64,000 bases of DNA from Chitinophagaceae bacterium IBVUCB2 (GCA_002127295.1 NFUV01000001.1:1984001-2048000), one strand, 5' to 3'. Counted from the stretch's first letter, positions 46,860 to 56,629 are shown. Notes: generated from the sequence alone by a model not told the origin. Made by a program: numbers and translations.

Positions 46860-47033
46860 ACAATGTGTTTTAGGTTTACGGCATTTAGATATGAATTTCA
46901 TGCCAATTGATTTAATCGTTATATAAGGTGACAATAGAAGCTAACTATGTATATTTTGATACTATTTGTGGATTTTACTCCCCGCATTTAGACTTCTTGC
47001 TTAATTGAAACGATTAAAAAACCTTAGACCTGT

Positions 47034-47041
47034 TACTTTTG
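47034..47041 (+). promoter_or_regulatory. -7 box of psuK
   Basis: TACTTTTG is an exact -7 consensus only 4 nt before the psuK ATG, implying a leaderless or nearly leaderless mRNA. Confidence 0.45.
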
Positions 47042-47045
47042 CAAC

Positions 47046-47972
47046 ATGTCAAAACCCGTTATCTGCATCGGCTCTGCTTTAGTCGATGAACTCTTTCATG
47101 CTACGACAGAATTGTTGCTTTCAACCACAACCGATGCCACGGTAACAAAAACCGCAGGTGGCGTAAGCCGTAACATTGCCCATCAACTTGCCTTACTAGA
47201 TGTTCCTGTACAACTAATAGCGGCTGTAGGAAACGACAGTGACGGCGATTGGTTAAAACAAGTTTGCCTTTCGGCAGGGGTAAAGATTGATGCAATGATC
47301 ACCAGAGAGGGTTTGTCGGGAAAATATACCGGGATATTGAATGTGGATGGTTCGCTATACACAGCGTTTCTTACAAATCCGGCCAATCATTTAATAACCC
47401 CCCAACATTTACAAAACAATATTGCGTTATTAAAAACAGCTTCTTATTTGTTGGCTGATGCAAATATTAATGTTGACACTGTAGAATGGCTATTAGCGTT
47501 TAGCGGGGAAACGGGAATTCCGTTTGTGTTAGAACCCGTTTCTGTTCCGCCGGCCAAAAAGTTTAAGCATGTAAACCTTAGCGGCCTTCATTTGATAACC
47601 CCCAACGAGGATGAACTGCCTGTACTATGCAGCGATAAGGCTTTTTTTACACAACAGCAGGTAGAAGAATTACTGAACAGGGGAATACAAAACATTTGGC
47701 TGCATAATGGTAAACATGGTTCTGCATTGTACACAAAAGAAAAATCAATCACCCTTCATGCACCATCAATAAACGTTGTTGATTGTACCGGTGCTGGTGA
47801 TGGTTCTTTATCTGGTTATATATTAGGAAAGCATTTAGGGAAGGATGGGGTAGATTGCCTGAAACTTGCACATACACTTTCAGCAGAAATATTACAGGTA
47901 AATGGTGCTACCGCTACGCATCTTACACAAGAAAAACTATTAGGGCTTGTTTCAAAATACTATCCAGACTAA
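47046..47972 (+). CDS. psuK: PfkB-family kinase, probable pseudouridine kinase
   Basis: The 308-residue protein has the PfkB pattern: N-terminal ICIGSALVDELFH, TAGGVSRNIAHQLALL near residue 37 and the catalytic VVDCTGAGDGSLSGYI near 247. Pseudouridine kinase is chosen over other PfkB enzymes because the next gene is psuG, with the stop and start codons overlapping (TAATG). It would phosphorylate pseudouridine to pseudouridine 5'-phosphate. Confidence 0.9.
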   Translation: MSKPVICIGSALVDELFHATTELLLSTTTDATVTKTAGGVSRNIAHQLALLDVPVQLIAAVGNDSDGDWLKQVCLSAGVKIDAMITREGLSGKYTGILNVDGSLYTAFLTNPANHLITPQHLQNNIALLKTASYLLADANINVDTVEWLLAFSGETGIPFVLEPVSVPPAKKFKHVNLSGLHLITPNEDELPVLCSDKAFFTQQQVEELLNRGIQNIWLHNGKHGSALYTKEKSITLHAPSINVVDCTGAGDGSLSGYILGKHLGKDGVDCLKLAHTLSAEILQVNGATATHLTQEKLLGLVSKYYPD

Positions 47973-48889
47973 TGAACCAATTCTTAGAAATACACCCGGA
48001 AGTTGGAGAGGCGCTGGCTGCAGGAAATGCCGTTGTTTCATTGGAATCAACAATCATCTCACATGGTATGCCTTATCCAAAAAATATTGAAACAGCCCTG
48101 GCAGTAGAGCAAGTGGTAAGAGAAAATGGAGCCGTTCCGGCAACGATTGCCATCTTCAATGGTAAATGCCATGTAGGATTGACCAAAGAACAATTAGAAT
48201 ATTTTGGAAAAGCTGACGATGTGTGGAAAGTAAGTCTGCGGGACATGCCCTATGTGATCAGTCAAAATTTATATGGCGCAACAACGGTGGCCGCTACGAT
48301 GCGAATAGCCGCTATGGCAGGAATAAAAGTTTTTGTAACCGGCGGCATCGGCGGGGTGCATCGGGAAGCCGAAAGAACAATGGATATTTCTGCAGATTTA
48401 ACAGAGATGGCGCAAACATCCGTTGCAATTGTTTCTGCAGGAGTAAAATCAATTCTTGATATTGGATTAACATTGGAATATTTAGAGACCCTGGGAATAC
48501 CGGTTGTTACTTATGGGCAAGATGAGTTTCCGAGTTTCTATACCCGAAAAAGTGGCTTTGCTTCTCCATTACGATTGGATAATGCGAACGAAATAGCTGC
48601 GTTGCTTGATGCTAAATGGAAACTCGGTTTAAACGGTGCAGTGCTTATTGCTAATCCTGTTCCGGAAGAATATGAAATAGATGCTGCCGAAATGGAAGTG
48701 CATATTCTGCAAGCATTGAATGCAGCCAGGGATGCAAATGTTGCAGGAAAAAAAGTAACGCCTTTTTTATTGCAATATATTGCCGACCATACAAAAGGCG
48801 AAAGCCTCGAAGCTAATATTGCTTTGATAAAACATAATGCAAAAGTGGGAGCTGAGGTAGCAGTTAGCTTTGCTTCTTTAAAAGATTAA
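47972..48889 (+). CDS. psuG: Pseudouridine-5'-phosphate glycosidase
   Basis: The 305-residue protein starts at the ATG that overlaps the psuK stop. It shows VSLESTIISHGMPYPKNIETA, TIAIFNGKCHVGLT, GATTVAATMRIAAMAGIKVFVTGGIGGVHR and the C-terminal KVTPFLLQYIADHTKGESLEANIALIKHNA, all standard for PsuG. It splits pseudouridine 5'-phosphate into uracil and ribose 5-phosphate. With PsuK it makes a complete salvage route for RNA breakdown products. Confidence 0.96.
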   Translation: MNQFLEIHPEVGEALAAGNAVVSLESTIISHGMPYPKNIETALAVEQVVRENGAVPATIAIFNGKCHVGLTKEQLEYFGKADDVWKVSLRDMPYVISQNLYGATTVAATMRIAAMAGIKVFVTGGIGGVHREAERTMDISADLTEMAQTSVAIVSAGVKSILDIGLTLEYLETLGIPVVTYGQDEFPSFYTRKSGFASPLRLDNANEIAALLDAKWKLGLNGAVLIANPVPEEYEIDAAEMEVHILQALNAARDANVAGKKVTPFLLQYIADHTKGESLEANIALIKHNAKVGAEVAVSFASLKD

Positions 48890-50283
48890 ATTTTTATATC
48901 CACTACTTTATCTTCATTCCTGCTTTTCTCTGCCGCAAAACACATTACATGGCTTTCTATTGACGCATCAATGGTAGAGGAAAGCAAAGACGCATCTTGT
49001 TTAGCAACGGCTTGCACCCAATCTGCGGCGAGTCGCCAATCGCCACCGCCATGTCCCTGGTTCTTATAATTCTCCTGGTCCAGGGATTTTGATTCGTAGG
49101 TTTTTGTTTCGCCGGTACGAAAATCATTGATCGTAAATTTATTCATATCGCCTTCTATAAAACCCATGCTTCCCATTACTCTTGTTCTACGACCTCCCCA
49201 GGGAGTAAAGGCTTCCATACTAAAGCTGGCAGTTACTCCATCTTCAAATAAAATATTGCTTACATAGTGATCACATTGATCATTCTCCATTTTATAAACA
49301 CAGCGGCCGTAATTGGTAGTTTTTAAATAATTCAAAATTGCATCGCCTTGCTTTTCTTTTTCTTCCGGAAGATCAAACACATAGGTCCAGCTTCGTTTGC
49401 GGTAATAAATTTTCTGTGCTGAGTATGGGCAGGTACTTTCAACCGCACATCCATCTGCACATCTTTCTGTACTTCCTGCCGGCGCATTTTCTTTTCGAAA
49501 CCATTTCAGGTTTCCAAAAGCCTGTATTTTTTTTGATTCTTTTCCCAACATCCATTTGATGATATCCAGATCATGGCAGGACTTTGCTAAAATAATGGGT
49601 GTTGTTTTTTTACTGTTGTGCCAGTTGCCCCGAACATAAGAATGACTCATGTGAATGTGTTCAATTGGTTCGAAATGTTGCATACTTACCACTTCGCCAA
49701 TAGAACCGTTTTGAATCAACTCTCGCAGCTTTATAAAATATGGTGCATACCGTAGCACATGGCAAACGGCAACAATGCGTCCTGTTTTTTTAGCTAGTGC
49801 TAATATATCCCTGCACTCTTGTTCTGATGGTGAGATGGGTTTCTCCAACAATATATCATATCCCATTTTCAATGCAGCCATACATGGACCATAATGTAAG
49901 TAGTCCGGGGTAGTGATAATAATAGCATCGGCAAATTTGGGTTTCTTAAAAACATCTTCCCAGGTGTTGAAGCGATTTTCAGCAACGATGTTATGTTTCT
50001 TACTGTATCGTTCATTCCGAATGGCAATAGGTTCTGCCACACCTACAATGTCTAACTGATCGGGAAACTCAACAGCAAATCCACCATAGACATTGCCTCT
50101 TGATCCTGCGCCCAAAGTAATCGCTGTTACAGGTTTTGCCAAAGGCTGATGCCGCATCTCATCGGGTAAAATCAAAGGTTCTCCCTGTTCATTAGTTGCC
50201 CAGGATGAAAATGGGAACACGGTGCTTCCAACTGTTACACCAAAAATTTTTAAAGCGTTGCGTCTGGAAAGTTTTGAGTTCAT
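48886..50283 (-). CDS. Gfo/Idh/MocA-family oxidoreductase with twin-arginine signal
   Basis: The 465-residue protein opens with SKLSRRNALKIFGVTVGSTVFPF, a twin-arginine export signal, so it is folded and cofactor-loaded before export. The Rossmann part shows AITLGAGSRGNVYGG and DAIIITTPDYLHY, then ILLEKPISPSEQECRDI with the catalytic EKP and later KSCHDLDIIKWMLG. It is probably a sugar or sugar-acid dehydrogenase or a glycosidase-like member. The stop codon overlaps the psuG stop by four bases. Confidence 0.88.
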   Translation of the reverse strand: MNSKLSRRNALKIFGVTVGSTVFPFSSWATNEQGEPLILPDEMRHQPLAKPVTAITLGAGSRGNVYGGFAVEFPDQLDIVGVAEPIAIRNERYSKKHNIVAENRFNTWEDVFKKPKFADAIIITTPDYLHYGPCMAALKMGYDILLEKPISPSEQECRDILALAKKTGRIVAVCHVLRYAPYFIKLRELIQNGSIGEVVSMQHFEPIEHIHMSHSYVRGNWHNSKKTTPIILAKSCHDLDIIKWMLGKESKKIQAFGNLKWFRKENAPAGSTERCADGCAVESTCPYSAQKIYYRKRSWTYVFDLPEEKEKQGDAILNYLKTTNYGRCVYKMENDQCDHYVSNILFEDGVTASFSMEAFTPWGGRRTRVMGSMGFIEGDMNKFTINDFRTGETKTYESKSLDQENYKNQGHGGGDWRLAADWVQAVAKQDASLLSSTIDASIESHVMCFAAEKSRNEDKVVDIKI

Positions 50284-50408
50284 GATGTAGAGTTTGAAAA
50301 TAATAATCTCTTGCTGTCTTAAAGATTGACATTTTCATTGTTATTGCCAACATTTCTTTCATTTCAAAATGTTGTACTTAGTCCGAATGGTGAATAAAAC
50401 CCTGACGG

Positions 50409-50443
50409 TCAAAAAACAAAAAACCCCAACATTTCTGTTGAGG
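50409..50443 (-). terminator. Intrinsic terminator of tRNA-Phe
   Basis: On the minus strand CCTCAACA pairs with TGTTGGGG (one T-G) around a GAAA tetraloop, followed by TTTTTTGTTTTTT. It lies 8 nt downstream of the tRNA 3' end. Confidence 0.9.
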
Positions 50444-50450
50444 TCTTAAG

Positions 50451-50523
50451 TGGTGTGGGCCGGGGTTGAACCGGCGACACATGGATTTTCAGTCCATTGC
50501 TCTACCAACTGAGCTACCGCACC
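50451..50523 (-). tRNA. tRNA-Phe (anticodon GAA)
   Basis: The 73-nt molecule folds into a full cloverleaf: D-stem GCTC/GAGC, anticodon stem ATGGA/TCCAT with loop CTGAAAA giving anticodon GAA, T-stem GCCGG/CCGGC with loop TTCAACC. The 3' CCA is not encoded (CTT follows the discriminator A). The acceptor stem has one mismatch, C5 against A68. Confidence 0.96.
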
Positions 50524-50652
50524 ATTCCTGAAACACATTGACTTGGGTAAGTGGAAGCCTATCCTCGCTTTTGTGCTTCGGGGCTGCAAATATAGAGGGA
50601 ATTCACATAAAATCCACAATCCGCAGCCATAAAGTTTTGGGTTATAATGGCC

Positions 50653-52938
50653 TTACATTCCGTACTCGCTTAAAAACTTAATCCGCATGATCTTCAACTG
50701 CTCCCAGTTAAAATTATAGTCAGACAGCTCTTCCTGCGCCACCTGCAATGAAGATGTTTCGCAGCTCTTAAAATACTCTATTATTTCATCCTGGTCGTCT
50801 TCGTCCAGCATTTCATCAATAGCATAAGTAAGATTGAGTTTTGTACCGCTGGCGGCAATGGTTTCCATTTCTTCCAGCATTTCATCCATTCTCCACCCTT
50901 TATTCTTGGCTATGGTTTCGAGAGAAACCTTTTTATCGGTGTTTTGAATAATATAAACCTTGTTGCCACTTTTATTCACCACACTCTTCATCACAAAATC
51001 ATCCGGCCTTTCTATATTGTTCTCTTCTACGTAACGTTGAATTAATTCAACAAATGGCTTTCCGTATTTTATTGCTTTGCCTTTGCTAACGCCCTGGCAT
51101 TTTTCCAATCCTTCCATCGTAATGGGATAAAAGGTGGCCATGTCCTGTAATGATGATTCAAGAAATATAACAAACGGCGGAAGATTTTTCTTCTTAGCTT
51201 CTTTTTGACGAAGTTCCAGTAACATTTCAACTAATTTTTCGTCGAGTGCTGCACCGCCTGTTGTTTCGGTTGTTTCTTCATCATCCGCATTTGCATCATC
51301 ATACAACTTGTTCAATACAATCTGGAACGATTTCGGTTTCTTCAAAAACGCTTCTGCTTTTTTGGTAAACTTCAATACACCATATTCTTCGATATCTTTT
51401 GTAAGAAGTCCTTCCAGTATTAATTGTCTTAACAAGGAATTCCAGAAATGGTTATCCCTGTCATTACCGCTTGCAAACTCATCTAATACATCGTGGCGGA
51501 ACATTTGTATCTGTGGTGTAAGCTTACCACTTATAATTTGTACCACGTAGTCAGTAGCAAATCGTTCATCCAGTGCTTTGATAGCTTTTAATGCAATCAC
51601 TACTTCATCCTTAGCTTCTATTCTTTCTTTCGGATGTTTACAGTTATCACATTGTCCGCAATTTTCTTTTTCATACTCTTCGCCGAAATAACTCATCAAT
51701 ATTTTACGGCGGCAAACACCTGTTTCTGCAAACGCAACTGTCTCGTTTATCAATTGTGCCCCAACTTCTCTTTCACTCAATGGTTTATCCCGCATCAGGT
51801 GTTCTAGTTTGCTTACATCCTTATGAGAGTAATAAAGAACGCATTTCCCTTCCAAACCATCTCTGCCGGCACGGCCTGTTTCCTGGTAATAATTTTCAAT
51901 GGACTTGGGAATATTATAATGAATAACAAAACGAATATCCGGCTTATCGATACCCATACCAAAGGCAATGGTGGCACAAATCACTTGCACATCTTCTCCC
52001 AAAAACTGGTCTTGCCTGGCTGCTCTTACTTTACTATCCAATCCAGCATGATATGCTACCGCCTTAACACCGTTGGCATTTAAAATATCTGCGAGCTCTT
52101 CTGTTGTTTTTCTATTCAACGTATAAATAATGCCGCTTTTCTTCTTCATGCTTTTAATGAAGCGGACAATATTCTCATCAGTTTGCGACTTTTTAATTTT
52201 GGGTAATACTTCGTAATAAAGATTGGCCCGGTTAAAAGAAGAAATAAAAATATTAGGCTTACGCAAATCCAGGTTCTTTTCAATATCACTTTGCACTTTG
52301 GGTGTAGCAGTTGCTGTTAATGCAATCACGGGTGCGTCAGGATTTATCTGTATCATCATTTCCCGCAGTCTTCTGTACTCGGGACGAAAATCATGTCCCC
52401 ATTCTGAAATACAATGTGCCTCATCTACTGCGAAAAATGAAATTTTAAGATCAGAGAAAAATTCCAAATTCTCCTGCTTCGTCATTGTTTCAGGAGCAAC
52501 ATAGAGCATTTTTGTTTTGCCCGAAAGCAAATCATCATGCACTTCTTTTATTTCTTTTTTATTGAGTGTTGAATTGAGGAAGTGAGCCACTTCATCGTTG
52601 CTGCTATATCCACGAACCAGGTCCACCTGGTTTTTCATTAAGGCGATCAAGGGAGATACGATTAATGCCACACCTTCACTAACCATGGCGGGTAGTTGGT
52701 AGCAAAGACTTTTACCTCCGCCTGTGGGCATAATAACAAAAGTGTCATGCCCGGCCAATAAAGATTCGATTGCTTTTTCCTGTGTGCCTTTGAATTTGTC
52801 AAAACCAAAATATTCCTGCAACGCTTTGTGCAAGTCAAACCGCTTTTTAGGGGCTATCGTTTCCTTTGCCTTTACCGGTTTGCCGGCTTTAATTGGATTG
52901 GATTTGGTTGTTACCTTCTTCACTGTTGATGTTCCCAT
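50653..52938 (-). CDS. recQ: ATP-dependent DNA helicase RecQ
   Basis: The 761-residue protein begins with a basic tail of about 30 residues, then motif 0 FKGTQEKAIESLL, Walker A MPTGGGKSLCYQLP (70-83), DEAH box AVDEAHCISEWGHDFRPEY, YYQETGRAGRDG, and the RQC zinc site CRRKILMSYFG..CGQCDNC. An HRDC domain follows (about 570-640), then a helix-turn-helix extension. It unwinds recombination and replication intermediates. A C-terminal extension similar in type occurs in the PIF1-like helicase at 43035-45557. Confidence 0.96.
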   Translation of the reverse strand: MGTSTVKKVTTKSNPIKAGKPVKAKETIAPKKRFDLHKALQEYFGFDKFKGTQEKAIESLLAGHDTFVIMPTGGGKSLCYQLPAMVSEGVALIVSPLIALMKNQVDLVRGYSSNDEVAHFLNSTLNKKEIKEVHDDLLSGKTKMLYVAPETMTKQENLEFFSDLKISFFAVDEAHCISEWGHDFRPEYRRLREMMIQINPDAPVIALTATATPKVQSDIEKNLDLRKPNIFISSFNRANLYYEVLPKIKKSQTDENIVRFIKSMKKKSGIIYTLNRKTTEELADILNANGVKAVAYHAGLDSKVRAARQDQFLGEDVQVICATIAFGMGIDKPDIRFVIHYNIPKSIENYYQETGRAGRDGLEGKCVLYYSHKDVSKLEHLMRDKPLSEREVGAQLINETVAFAETGVCRRKILMSYFGEEYEKENCGQCDNCKHPKERIEAKDEVVIALKAIKALDERFATDYVVQIISGKLTPQIQMFRHDVLDEFASGNDRDNHFWNSLLRQLILEGLLTKDIEEYGVLKFTKKAEAFLKKPKSFQIVLNKLYDDANADDEETTETTGGAALDEKLVEMLLELRQKEAKKKNLPPFVIFLESSLQDMATFYPITMEGLEKCQGVSKGKAIKYGKPFVELIQRYVEENNIERPDDFVMKSVVNKSGNKVYIIQNTDKKVSLETIAKNKGWRMDEMLEEMETIAASGTKLNLTYAIDEMLDEDDQDEIIEYFKSCETSSLQVAQEELSDYNFNWEQLKIMRIKFLSEYGM

Positions 52939-53341
52939 TACTCATTAATTTCATTCGTTCCGAAAATTTCGGAGCTACATTGCCTATTATTTAAGATACT
53001 CCTTTTTACCCGAATGAAGTTTACCGGCTAAACATATTTTTTTACACGGTAGATAAACATCGGATAACTAAGTGTTTTTCTTTCTGAATGGAGGGGAGAA
53101 GCTTGTAATGTAGTAAACCAAGGCTGGCAATCTGGTGCATAAAAACCTTCCCCACCAAAAGAGGATGGCAAATTTATGAGAAAAAGCCTGCTCTTCGCAG
53201 ATCAATCAGTTAAAATTGCAGTACAACGATTGCATAACGGAGACTTCATTGCAAAAACTCTAAATTTGCCGCCGTTATCGGTTGTTGTAGTCGGCTTTTG
53301 GAATTAGTTTGGATGAATCAACCGGGAACTAGAAATACTAT
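52939..53341. other. 403-nt intergenic region between recQ and kdsD
   Basis: This divergent gap holds a near-palindrome CCGAAAATTTCGG (52960-52972) by the recQ start, a TAAATTTG -7 box on the minus strand (53169-53176), another on the plus strand (53261-53268) that could serve kdsD, and no clear -33 boxes. An ATG frame at 53176 gives 43 residues ending at TAG but has no recognisable content. I see no tRNA or repeat here. Confidence 0.5.
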
Positions 53342-54304
53342 ATGCCGCTTTCAATACAACAGGTTGCTCTCAGAACAATTGAATTAGAAGCCCAGTCTAT
53401 TGCTGGTCTTGCTTCATTTATCAATGATGATTTTGAAAAGTCCGTAAATGCCATTGCTAATTGCAAAGGCCGTGTGGTTGTTAGTGGTATTGGCAAAAGC
53501 GCCGTAATTGCTCAAAAAATAGTCGCCACTTTTAACTCTACCGGAACGCCGTCTGTTTTTATGCATGCAGCTGATGCAATACATGGAGATTTAGGAATGG
53601 TGCAACAAGATGATATTGTTATTGTAATCAGCAAAAGCGGCGAAAGCCCGGAGATAAAAGTATTGGTGCCGCTGGTTAGAAATTTTGGTAATATATTAAT
53701 TGGAATGGTAGGCAGCGTTGATTCCTACCTGGCAAAAAATGCAACCATTGTTTTAAATACGACGGTAGAACAGGAAGCTTGTCCCAATAATCTTGCACCA
53801 ACAACCAGCACCACTGCCCAATTAGTAATGGGCGATGCTTTAGCGGTTTGCCTGATGGAATTAAAAGGTTTTCAAACAGATGACTTTGCCAAATTTCATC
53901 CCGGCGGAATGCTGGGTAAAAAATTATACCTGCGGGTTGCAGATTTATATGCCGACAATGAAAAGCCGAAAGTTTTATCCGGGCAATCATTAAAGGAAGT
54001 GATTGTAGAGATGACCGCAAAAAGATTAGGTATAACCGCAGTAATAAATAAGGACAATGATCTGCTCGGCATTATTACCGATGGCGACCTGAGAAGAATG
54101 CTGGAAAAAAACACCGCTATTGATAAAATTATAGCGGATGATATAATGACAAAAAATCCTCAATCAATAGGACCGGATGAAATGGCTGTTGATGCATTGG
54201 ACTTGTTGCGTAAAAAAGGAATATCACAATTGGCAGTTATTGAAAGCGGAAAGTATTTAGGAATTATACATTTACATGATTTAATAAGAGAGGGATTGAT
54301 ATAA
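53342..54304 (+). CDS. kdsD: Arabinose-5-phosphate isomerase (KdsD/KpsF family)
   Basis: The 320-residue protein has a SIS domain (GRVVVSGIGKSAVIAQKIVATFNSTGTPS, then VIVISKSGESPEIK) and two CBS domains (about 205-320, with LGIITDGDLRRML). It makes D-arabinose 5-phosphate from ribulose 5-phosphate, the first step to Kdo for lipopolysaccharide. It is followed by manC, so the pair supplies surface-polysaccharide sugars. Confidence 0.94.
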   Translation: MPLSIQQVALRTIELEAQSIAGLASFINDDFEKSVNAIANCKGRVVVSGIGKSAVIAQKIVATFNSTGTPSVFMHAADAIHGDLGMVQQDDIVIVISKSGESPEIKVLVPLVRNFGNILIGMVGSVDSYLAKNATIVLNTTVEQEACPNNLAPTTSTTAQLVMGDALAVCLMELKGFQTDDFAKFHPGGMLGKKLYLRVADLYADNEKPKVLSGQSLKEVIVEMTAKRLGITAVINKDNDLLGIITDGDLRRMLEKNTAIDKIIADDIMTKNPQSIGPDEMAVDALDLLRKKGISQLAVIESGKYLGIIHLHDLIREGLI

Positions 54305-54361
54305 AACCCGGTGTGTAAAAATGGGGTTTACTCATTCATTATTCACCACTCACTATTTACA

Positions 54362-55444
54362 ATGAACAAACATCACTACGTTGCAATTATGGCCGGGGGT
54401 ATCGGCAGCAGGTTTTGGCCTATGAGCCGCACCGGTTTTCCTAAACAGTTTTTAGATATACTCGGCATTGGCAAAACGTTGATACAGCAGACTTTTGAAC
54501 GCTATAGCAAACTGGTGCCCAAAGAAAATATTTACATAATTACCGCCCAGGAATATGTAAGTATTGTAAAAAAACAATTACCCGAAACACCGCATGAAAA
54601 TATTTTAGCGGAACCCTCCAGAAAAAATACAGCCCCCTGCATTGCCTATATCGCTTTTAAGCTTTTTAAAAAAGATCCGAAAGCTTTGATGATTGCAGCG
54701 CCGGCTGATAATCTTATACTAGAAACTGATGAATTTGTAAAGACAGCGAGAAAAGCATATGATTTTGTGGACCACATCAATGCGCTGGTTACAATTGGAG
54801 TAAAGCCAACTTATCCTAATACCGGCTATGGCTATATTCAACATGATACCGCAGAAGCAGCACCTGATGTTTTTAAAGTAAAAACCTTTACCGAAAAGCC
54901 TAACGTTGAAATCGCTAAAGCTTTTATAGCAAGTGGGGACTTTTTATGGAATGCGGGCATTTTTACCTGGAAAGTAAAAAACATACTGAAGGCACTTGAA
55001 AAATTTGAACCCGAATTGTATGATTTATTTGCCGCTGAGAAAGATAGCTTTAATACCCCTGCGGAGAAAGAAGCAGTAGATTCCATTTACCCGCAATGCA
55101 CCAATATCTCTATTGACTTTGCAGTAATGGAAAAAGCAGATAATGTTTATGTGATACCGGCGTCTTTTTCCTGGAGTGATTTAGGAACATGGAACAGTGC
55201 CTGGGAAAACAAGGATAAAGATTATTTTGGCAATGCTGTAGTGGGAAAAAACGTAATGGTAGTAGATGCCAATAATTGTATGGTGCATGTTCCGGACAAT
55301 AAGCTGGTGTTATTGCAAGGGTTAAAAGATTATATTATAGTTGATAGCAAGGATGTATTGCTGATTTGTAAAAAAGACAAAGAGCAGGAAATAAAAGAAT
55401 ATGTGGCAGAAGTAAAACGTAATAAAGGCGATAAATATCTTTAA
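54362..55444 (+). CDS. manC: Mannose-1-phosphate guanylyltransferase
   Basis: I start at the ATG at 54362 because the next residues, HHYVAIMAGGIGSRFWPMSR, are the standard N-terminal nucleotide loop; the frame is open 17 codons upstream. The 360-residue protein has FPKQFLDILG, AEPSRKNTAPCIAY, GYGYIQ and KPNVEIAKAFIASGDFLWNAGIF. It makes GDP-mannose for glycan synthesis. It lacks the C-terminal isomerase domain of bifunctional forms. Confidence 0.95.
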   Translation: MNKHHYVAIMAGGIGSRFWPMSRTGFPKQFLDILGIGKTLIQQTFERYSKLVPKENIYIITAQEYVSIVKKQLPETPHENILAEPSRKNTAPCIAYIAFKLFKKDPKALMIAAPADNLILETDEFVKTARKAYDFVDHINALVTIGVKPTYPNTGYGYIQHDTAEAAPDVFKVKTFTEKPNVEIAKAFIASGDFLWNAGIFTWKVKNILKALEKFEPELYDLFAAEKDSFNTPAEKEAVDSIYPQCTNISIDFAVMEKADNVYVIPASFSWSDLGTWNSAWENKDKDYFGNAVVGKNVMVVDANNCMVHVPDNKLVLLQGLKDYIIVDSKDVLLICKKDKEQEIKEYVAEVKRNKGDKYL

Positions 55445-55470
55445 CGCCAAAAAATACCTAAAAGTGGTAG

Positions 55471-55500
55471 CCCCGGTTTGTCCGGGGTTTTTTATTTTTA
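55471..55500 (+). terminator. Intrinsic terminator after manC
   Basis: CCCCGG pairs with CCGGGG around a TTTGT loop and is followed by TTTTTTATTTTTA. It ends the kdsD-manC unit before the exonuclease gene. Confidence 0.9.
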
Positions 55501-55516
55501 AAGAATAAACAACTAT

Positions 55517-56239
55517 ATGGCTGCACTCCCGATCAACAATATCCTCTTTCTTGATATTGAAACTGTGCCACAATACCCGGCATATACTGCCCTGCCCGAA
55601 GATTGGAAACAACTTTGGGATACCAAATCAAACTCTCTTTCAAAATATCATGAAGGGCAAACAAATGAAAGTCTCTATCCCCGTGCCGGCATTTATGCAG
55701 AGTTTGGAAAAATAGTATGTATCAGTTGTGGCGTGGTGCAGGGAAACGGTGATAATAAAAAAATTATTCTAAAAAGTTTCTTTGGCGAGGATGAAGCACA
55801 ATTGTTGTTGAATTTTAATGACATGCTGAGCAAATGGGCAACCGGCGAACCAAAATTTCTATGTGCTCACAATGGTAAAGAATTTGACTTCCCTTATCTC
55901 TGTCGCAGGATGATAATTAACAACCTATCTATTCCATCTATCTTAAACATCTCTGGCAAAAAGCCATGGGAAGTAAATCATTATGACACCCTGGAACTAT
56001 GGAAATTCGGAGATTTTAAAAGCTTTACTTCCTTAAACCTGCTGGCCCATACACTTGGTATTAAAACTCCTAAAGATGATATTGATGGCAGCAGAGTATG
56101 GGAAGTATATTGGATTGAGAAGAATGTACAGCGCATTGTTACGTATTGTCAAAAAGATGTGGTGACGGTAGCGCAGATCCTGCTTCGAATGAATGGAGAA
56201 ACATTGATAAAAGAAGAAAACATAGAAATTAAAAACTAA
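55517..56239 (+). CDS. DnaQ/RNase T-fold 3'-5' exonuclease
   Basis: The 240-residue protein has the DEDDy motifs: LFLDIETVP (ExoI), LCAHNGKEFDFPYL (ExoII) and YCQKDVVTVAQ (ExoIII, with the tyrosine). It resembles predicted PolB-associated 3'-5' exonucleases. No polymerase domain is attached, so it is probably a free-standing nuclease in DNA or RNA turnover. Its stop codon overlaps the ATG of the RidA gene. Confidence 0.87.
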   Translation: MAALPINNILFLDIETVPQYPAYTALPEDWKQLWDTKSNSLSKYHEGQTNESLYPRAGIYAEFGKIVCISCGVVQGNGDNKKIILKSFFGEDEAQLLLNFNDMLSKWATGEPKFLCAHNGKEFDFPYLCRRMIINNLSIPSILNISGKKPWEVNHYDTLELWKFGDFKSFTSLNLLAHTLGIKTPKDDIDGSRVWEVYWIEKNVQRIVTYCQKDVVTVAQILLRMNGETLIKEENIEIKN

Positions 56240-56628
56240 TGGAACGAACAAACTATTCCTCAGGTGCCAAATGGGAAGACATCGTTGGTTACAGCCGGGC
56301 TGTAAAGGTTGGAAATATGATAGAAGTAACGGGCACTGTTGCGGTTGACGAAAACAGTTTATTAGTTGGTGGCGATGATGCCTATGCACAAACAAAGTTC
56401 ATCATTCAAAAAATAGAACAGGTTTTACAAAATGCTGGTTCTTCTTTAAAAGATGTAGTACGAACAAGAATGTTTGTAACCGATATCAGTCGTTGGGAAG
56501 AGTATGGAAAAGCTCATGGAGAATTTTTTTCTTCAATTAAGCCCTGTACTTCGATGATAGAAGTGAAAGGCCTTATTGCCCCGGAATATTTAATAGAGAT
56601 CGAAGCGACCGCCATAATTACCGCCTGA
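56239..56628 (+). CDS. RidA-family (enamine/imine deaminase) protein
   Basis: The 129-residue protein has the RidA/YjgF fold: GYSRAVKVGNMIEVTGTVAVDE, TKFIIQKIEQVLQNAGSSLKDVVRTRMFVTDI and EVKGLIAPEYLIEIEATAI with the conserved final Glu. RidA proteins detoxify reactive enamines from PLP enzymes. The usual substrate-binding Arg region (VRTRMFV) is present. Confidence 0.9.
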   Translation: MERTNYSSGAKWEDIVGYSRAVKVGNMIEVTGTVAVDENSLLVGGDDAYAQTKFIIQKIEQVLQNAGSSLKDVVRTRMFVTDISRWEEYGKAHGEFFSSIKPCTSMIEVKGLIAPEYLIEIEATAIITA

Positions 56629-56629
56629 T

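Noticed and set aside
53176-53307. A 43-codon frame between recQ and kdsD
   Set aside because: No start context, motif or homologue I recognise; the stretch contains promoter-like elements instead.
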